A DNA stretch of 64,000 nt from DATAES01 sp963721305 (lineage in GTDB: Bacteria; Actinomycetota; Acidimicrobiia; Acidimicrobiales; JACDCH01), in NCBI GenBank assembly GCA_963721305.1, contig CAVRIR010000004.1, positions 744,001 through 808,000 of the forward strand, read 5' to 3'. Each line of letters begins with the position of its first letter. Positions within the stretch are counted from its first letter, which is position 1. A program made the position numbers and the translations under genes. This document shows positions 61,235-64,000 of this stretch, piece by piece. The notes beneath the pieces were generated by a model, which was not told the origin of the DNA, ran no database searches, and saw only the letters and a program-made list of their open reading frames with translations.

Positions 61235-62193
61235 GCCGGAACCTCGCCGTGGCGCAGCAATCTGCGCCGATCCGATCCTTCGAGCAGCAACGCCGCGGTC
61301 AGCTCGACCGCGCGCGGCCAGCAGTCGTCGCCCAGCGCGTCGATCGTCCGGATCTCGAACCAGCCGCGCGGCCGCACCGGGGGGAACAACGTCGTGAGGT
61401 GTTCGACCAGATCGGCTTCGGTCGGGAACCCGAGCGGATGCCCGCGGTCGATCCAGCTCTCGAACGTCATCCCGTCGAGCACCGGGATGCAATCGTCGCC
61501 GTGCGTTCGGATGAACATGACCCGCGCGGCGAGCGCGTACGCCGCCCATGCGCTGGCGACGTCCTCGCCACACACGGGGCGAGCGCGGCTGGCGTCCATG
61601 CGCGACCACACGTCCATCCGGTTGGGCGACGGCGCGTTGAAGAACTGCGCGAGCAACGGGGCGGCGTGCGTCGCGGCCTGCCATGCCTCGTTCGGATCAC
61701 CGTCGACGTCGACGTTGATCTGGATCGACGCGGAGTTGCACATCATCATCCGGCCGTCGGGTCCGAACGCGTCGAAGTAGGTCTCCATGGCGCGGTAGCG
61801 GCCCGCGTCGACGACGCGCTCGGGGTGTCGGTCGCGATCGAGTCCGCTCCCCTCCAGCGTGATGTCGGCCGCGTCGAGCGCGTCGCGCAGCACCGCCATG
61901 TCGGTGCGCGTCGCGTCGATCGCGTCCGTCGCCGACGGAAGCGGCAGGGAACTGAGCTCGACCTGACCGCCGGGCTCGACGGTGACACGGCTGTCGCACG
62001 GCAGCTCGCCGATGGCGGCGAGCACCGGCGCGAGGTCGGCAGTGGTCACGCGGCGACGGCGATCGTGCCGGTGGTGTGTGAGCCATTCCAGCTCGAGCCC
62101 GATCCGAGGACAGTCGGTGGGCGCGTGAATGGCCCGATCACGGACGAAAGTCAAAGCGTCGCCCGCGGTCAGGCACCGCGAAGGCGACGGCAC
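61225..62193 (-). CDS. egtA: glutamate-cysteine ligase EgtA
   Basis: A 322-residue ATP-dependent ligase of the GCS2-like type: IGLELEWLTHHRHDRRRRVT, VTVEPGGQVELSSLPLPSAT, MMMCNSASIQINVDVDGDPN and RPRGWFEIRTIDALGDDCWP. It makes gamma-glutamylcysteine for EgtB. It is shorter than the mycobacterial enzyme (about 430 residues), missing mainly the C-terminal part. GTG 62193 is nine... bases after a 31-codon ORF (62200-62295), so its translation may depend on that upstream frame. Confidence 0.92.
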   Translation of the reverse strand: MPSPSRCLTAGDALTFVRDRAIHAPTDCPRIGLELEWLTHHRHDRRRRVTTADLAPVLAAIGELPCDSRVTVEPGGQVELSSLPLPSATDAIDATRTDMAVLRDALDAADITLEGSGLDRDRHPERVVDAGRYRAMETYFDAFGPDGRMMMCNSASIQINVDVDGDPNEAWQAATHAAPLLAQFFNAPSPNRMDVWSRMDASRARPVCGEDVASAWAAYALAARVMFIRTHGDDCIPVLDGMTFESWIDRGHPLGFPTEADLVEHLTTLFPPVRPRGWFEIRTIDALGDDCWPRAVELTAALLLEGSDRRRLLRHGEVPAWS

Positions 62194-62199
62194 GACGGA

Positions 62200-62295
62200 C
62201 TACCTGTGCCCGAAGTGTGCCGCCACCCAAGTGAGGTTGCGGACAGGCGCCAGCCACATGTAGTCGCTACCGCCCACTCTCGTGGTACTCAGCAT
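62200..62295 (-). CDS. 31-codon ORF directly upstream of egtA
   Basis: ATG 62295 is preceded by AAGGAGG at ideal distance (62301-62307), the strongest ribosome-binding site of this cluster. It encodes MLSTTRVGGSDYMWLAPVRN followed by LTWVAAHFGHR and stops six bases before the egtA GTG. egtA itself lacks a good ribosome-binding site, so the short frame may feed ribosomes into egtA by coupling or act as a leader peptide. It has no Cys and no obvious stall motif; two Trp and two His are notable. No homologue is recalled. Confidence 0.55.
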   Translation of the reverse strand: MLSTTRVGGSDYMWLAPVRNLTWVAAHFGHR

Positions 62296-62410
62296 CTCGG
62301 CCTCCTTCGCTCTCGCCGCCAGGGGGCGGGCGGCGCCAGGGCGTCAGACATGGTTGTCCGAAGTTGTCCCGGGAACGTATCTCCGCGTTACCCGAATACG
62401 GCGCGGATTC

Positions 62411-63334
62411 TCATACGGATGTTGCCGCGATGAAACTGGCCACCACCGTGGCCAGTTCTGGACCTCGATCTTCCTGGAGGAAGTGGCCGCCGCCCTCGAT
62501 GGTGGTGTGTGGCTGGCCTTTCGTGCCCGGGATCTGCTCTTTCAGGACGCGATCGGCCCCGCCCGTGATGGGGTCCTGGTCGCTGAACGCGCAGAGGAAG
62601 GGCTTCTCGAACCGCTCGAGCACCTCCCATGCCTTGCGGTTCGCGGGAGCGGCCGGATCCTCGGGCGAGGTCGGCACGAGCAGCGGGAACTGGCGAGCGC
62701 CTTCCTTGTAGGTGTCGTCAGGGAAGGGCGCGTCGTAGGCGGCGATCGTGGCGTCGTCGAGGTCGGTGCGGCACCCACCCTTGATGATGCCGCCCACGTG
62801 GAAATCGGGTGTCTCCTGGCTGTACTGCTGCCAGGCGAGGAATGCCTTGCCCGGATGGCGGTCGCCGGTGGGGAGGAAGGTGTTGGCGGCGACGACCCGA
62901 TTGAACCGGTCCGGGTGCTCGGCCACCAGGCGCAGGCCGACCAATCCTCCCCAGTCCTGCCCGACGAGCGTGAGCCCGTCGAGGTCGAGACGGTCGAAAA
63001 GTGCCTCGCGCATCCAATCGACGTGGCGCGCGTACGTGTACTCGGTGCGTGGTGTCGGCTTGTCGGACCGTCCGAAGCCGACCAGGTCAGGGGCGATGCA
63101 GCGGTAGCCGGCGCCGACGAGGACCGGGATCATCGTCCGGTACAGGTAGCTCCACGACGGCTCGCCGTGCATGAGCAGGACGGTCTCGCCGCTTCCGCTG
63201 TCGCCCTCATCGAGGTAATGCACGCGGAGCTGAATTCCGGAGCCGTCACCAGCAGCGACGTCCACGTAGCACGGCTCGAACGGGTAGCCGGGCAAGCCGC
63301 TGAAGCGGTCGTCGGGGGTGCGCAGGAAGTCCAC
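62411..63334 (-). CDS. haloalkane dehalogenase (HLD-I, DhlA-like)
   Basis: A 307-residue alpha/beta hydrolase: FLRTPDDRFSGLPGYPFEPC (the HLD-I N-terminus), LLMHGEPSWSYLYRTMIPVL with the HGEP oxyanion motif, LVGQDWGGLVGLRLVAEHP with nucleophile Asp and halide-binding Trp, FSDQDPITGGADRVL (acid Asp) and GGGHFLQEDRGPELA (catalytic His). It would hydrolyse a haloalkane to alcohol plus halide. GTG 63334 is chosen because the conserved sequence begins there; the frame is open to 63406. Confidence 0.92.
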   Translation of the reverse strand: MDFLRTPDDRFSGLPGYPFEPCYVDVAAGDGSGIQLRVHYLDEGDSGSGETVLLMHGEPSWSYLYRTMIPVLVGAGYRCIAPDLVGFGRSDKPTPRTEYTYARHVDWMREALFDRLDLDGLTLVGQDWGGLVGLRLVAEHPDRFNRVVAANTFLPTGDRHPGKAFLAWQQYSQETPDFHVGGIIKGGCRTDLDDATIAAYDAPFPDDTYKEGARQFPLLVPTSPEDPAAPANRKAWEVLERFEKPFLCAFSDQDPITGGADRVLKEQIPGTKGQPHTTIEGGGHFLQEDRGPELATVVASFIAATSV

Positions 63335-63374
63335 GTCCCCGACGCTGTCACACCCCCGTCTTACGATCCAACAC

Positions 63375-64000
63375 ATGGAGTCCGGAGTTCCGGTTGGGCG
63401 AGTCATAGGTACCGAGGATGCGACGCCGCTCGAGTTCTGGGTGGGCGTGCAGGAGGGGTCGTACCTCCAGCTCGACGACGTGGTCGCGCTCGATCGGGTC
63501 CTGCCGGGCGGCGAGATCGTGCGGGTGTACGGCGTGGTGTCGCAGGTGCGCGCGCGTCACGACGGCCTGCGCTTCGACAGCGATGTGTTCCTGGTCGCCG
63601 ACGGCGTGTTGCCCGCCGAGGTGAGCGAGGCCGCGCAGGTGCAGTCGACCCGGTTCGAGCCAGAGGTGTACGTGCCGCCGCGCCCGGGCGACGTGGTGCA
63701 GCGGGCGTCGGGGGCGGAGCGTGATCGCGCCCTCGGGTTCGACGAGGTGGCCCGCCGTCTTCCTGCCGGGCTGTCGCGAGACGGCGAGCCGGTGTTCATC
63801 GACGTCGACTTCCTCGACGGCACCAAAGGCGCGCACGTCAACATCTCCGGCGTCTCGGGGGTGGCGACGAAGACGAGTTACGCGACGTTCCTCCTCTACG
63901 GGTTGTTCCACTCGGGCGTGCTCGGCGCGGAAGCGGTGAACACCAAGGCGTTGGTCTTCAACGTCAAAGGCGAAGACCTGCTCTTCCTCGACCATCCGAA
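63375..64000 (+). CDS. HerA/DUF87-type ATP-binding protein, 3' partial
   Basis: The frame is open to the window end; 208 residues are visible. Residues 1-115 look like a HAS-barrel (VIGTEDATPLEFWVGVQEGS, YLQLDDVVALDRVLPGGEIV). Residues 150-208 start a HerA-type ATPase: VNISGVSGVATKTSYATFLL holds the Walker A variant with Lys-Thr-Ser, and KALVFNVKGEDLLFLDHP follows as in bacterial DUF87 proteins. HerA-like ATPases form hexamers for DNA end processing or DNA pumping; bacterial ones also occur in defence systems, but nothing here decides. Confidence 0.8.
   Translation, partial: MESGVPVGRVIGTEDATPLEFWVGVQEGSYLQLDDVVALDRVLPGGEIVRVYGVVSQVRARHDGLRFDSDVFLVADGVLPAEVSEAAQVQSTRFEPEVYVPPRPGDVVQRASGAERDRALGFDEVARRLPAGLSRDGEPVFIDVDFLDGTKGAHVNISGVSGVATKTSYATFLLYGLFHSGVLGAEAVNTKALVFNVKGEDLLFLDHP

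Noticed and set aside
60209..61780. Plus-strand open frame of over 500 codons opposite egtB/egtA
   Set aside because: Shadow of the egt genes, whose catalytic motifs are unambiguous.
62282..63724. Plus-strand open frame of 480 codons opposite the dehalogenase
   Set aside because: Overlaps both the dehalogenase and the HerA-like start; composition is Arg/Gly/Val-rich with no domain.
63348..63995. Minus-strand open frame at the right edge
   Set aside because: Antisense to the HerA/DUF87-type frame, which has a recognisable Walker A region and runs off the window.
1..64000. CRISPR arrays or phage structural genes
   Set aside because: No regularly spaced repeats of 24-40 bases and no capsid, terminase or cas-like translation were seen.

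Overview
The window is high-GC DNA with actinobacterial content: an ergothioneine (egt) cluster, a RegX3/SenX3-type two-component system inside a pst operon, F420/LLM-type flavoproteins, class III cyclases fused to alpha/beta-hydrolase folds, SARP/BTAD regulators and AveC-like membrane proteins. Uncultured Actinomycetota (for example Acidimicrobiia or a relative) is the most natural reading, but that is inference from gene content. No rRNA is present. The only RNA gene seen is a tRNA-Arg(CCT).

Layout. 1-11.7 kb: a cut DUF2236 oxygenase, a large SARP/AAA regulator divergent from a truncated cNMP-binding/cyclase protein, small detoxification enzymes (epoxide hydrolase, catalase-like peroxidase, PPOX, hemerythrin) and a two-gene cyclic-nucleotide module (cyclase plus cNMP-binding effector). 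11.7-21.3 kb: tRNA-Arg followed by a graveyard of mobile-element pieces (IS256, IS630, IS30, IS3, IS110) that has broken an integrase-like gene and an epimerase-like gene; a ClC channel and a GH15 trehalase/glucoamylase lie among the debris. 21.3-32.4 kb: a TetR-controlled catabolic island with two cytochromes P450, an AveC-like membrane protein, an LLM oxidoreductase, a DapB-like dehydrogenase and a branched-chain-type ABC importer whose two permeases and one ATPase are fused into one 907-residue protein. Three matching 25-base operator candidates tie the island together. 32.4-40 kb: acyl-CoA genes, a candidate short Cys-ended peptide, an AI-2E transporter, a solo cyclase, and an HxlR/DUF427/GNAT locus with paired operators.

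40-43 kb: a CYTH-CHAD protein, a ParA-like ATPase and a PhoU, with a PHO-box-like repeat; read together they suggest polyphosphate handling. 43-47 kb: SDR, PAP2 phosphatase, membrane kinase-like protein, histidine phosphatase, MazG. 47.2-54.7 kb: a complete phosphate regulon pstS-pstC-pstA-pstB-phoU-senX3-regX3 on the minus strand with a three-unit PHO box and a divergent third phoU. 54.9-57.7 kb: ECF sigma factor (SigC-like) divergent from a zinc-finger anti-sigma-like membrane protein. 58.4-62.3 kb: egtA-egtB-egtC-egtD, preceded by a 31-codon ORF with a strong ribosome-binding site. The window ends in a haloalkane dehalogenase and the start of a HerA/DUF87-type ATPase.

Recurring small-scale signals: a dyad-symmetric element occurs three times, each time exactly between convergent transcription units (likely a bidirectional terminator family); and several otherwise intact genes, including the phosphate sensor kinase, carry a single extra base, which may be sequence error rather than decay.
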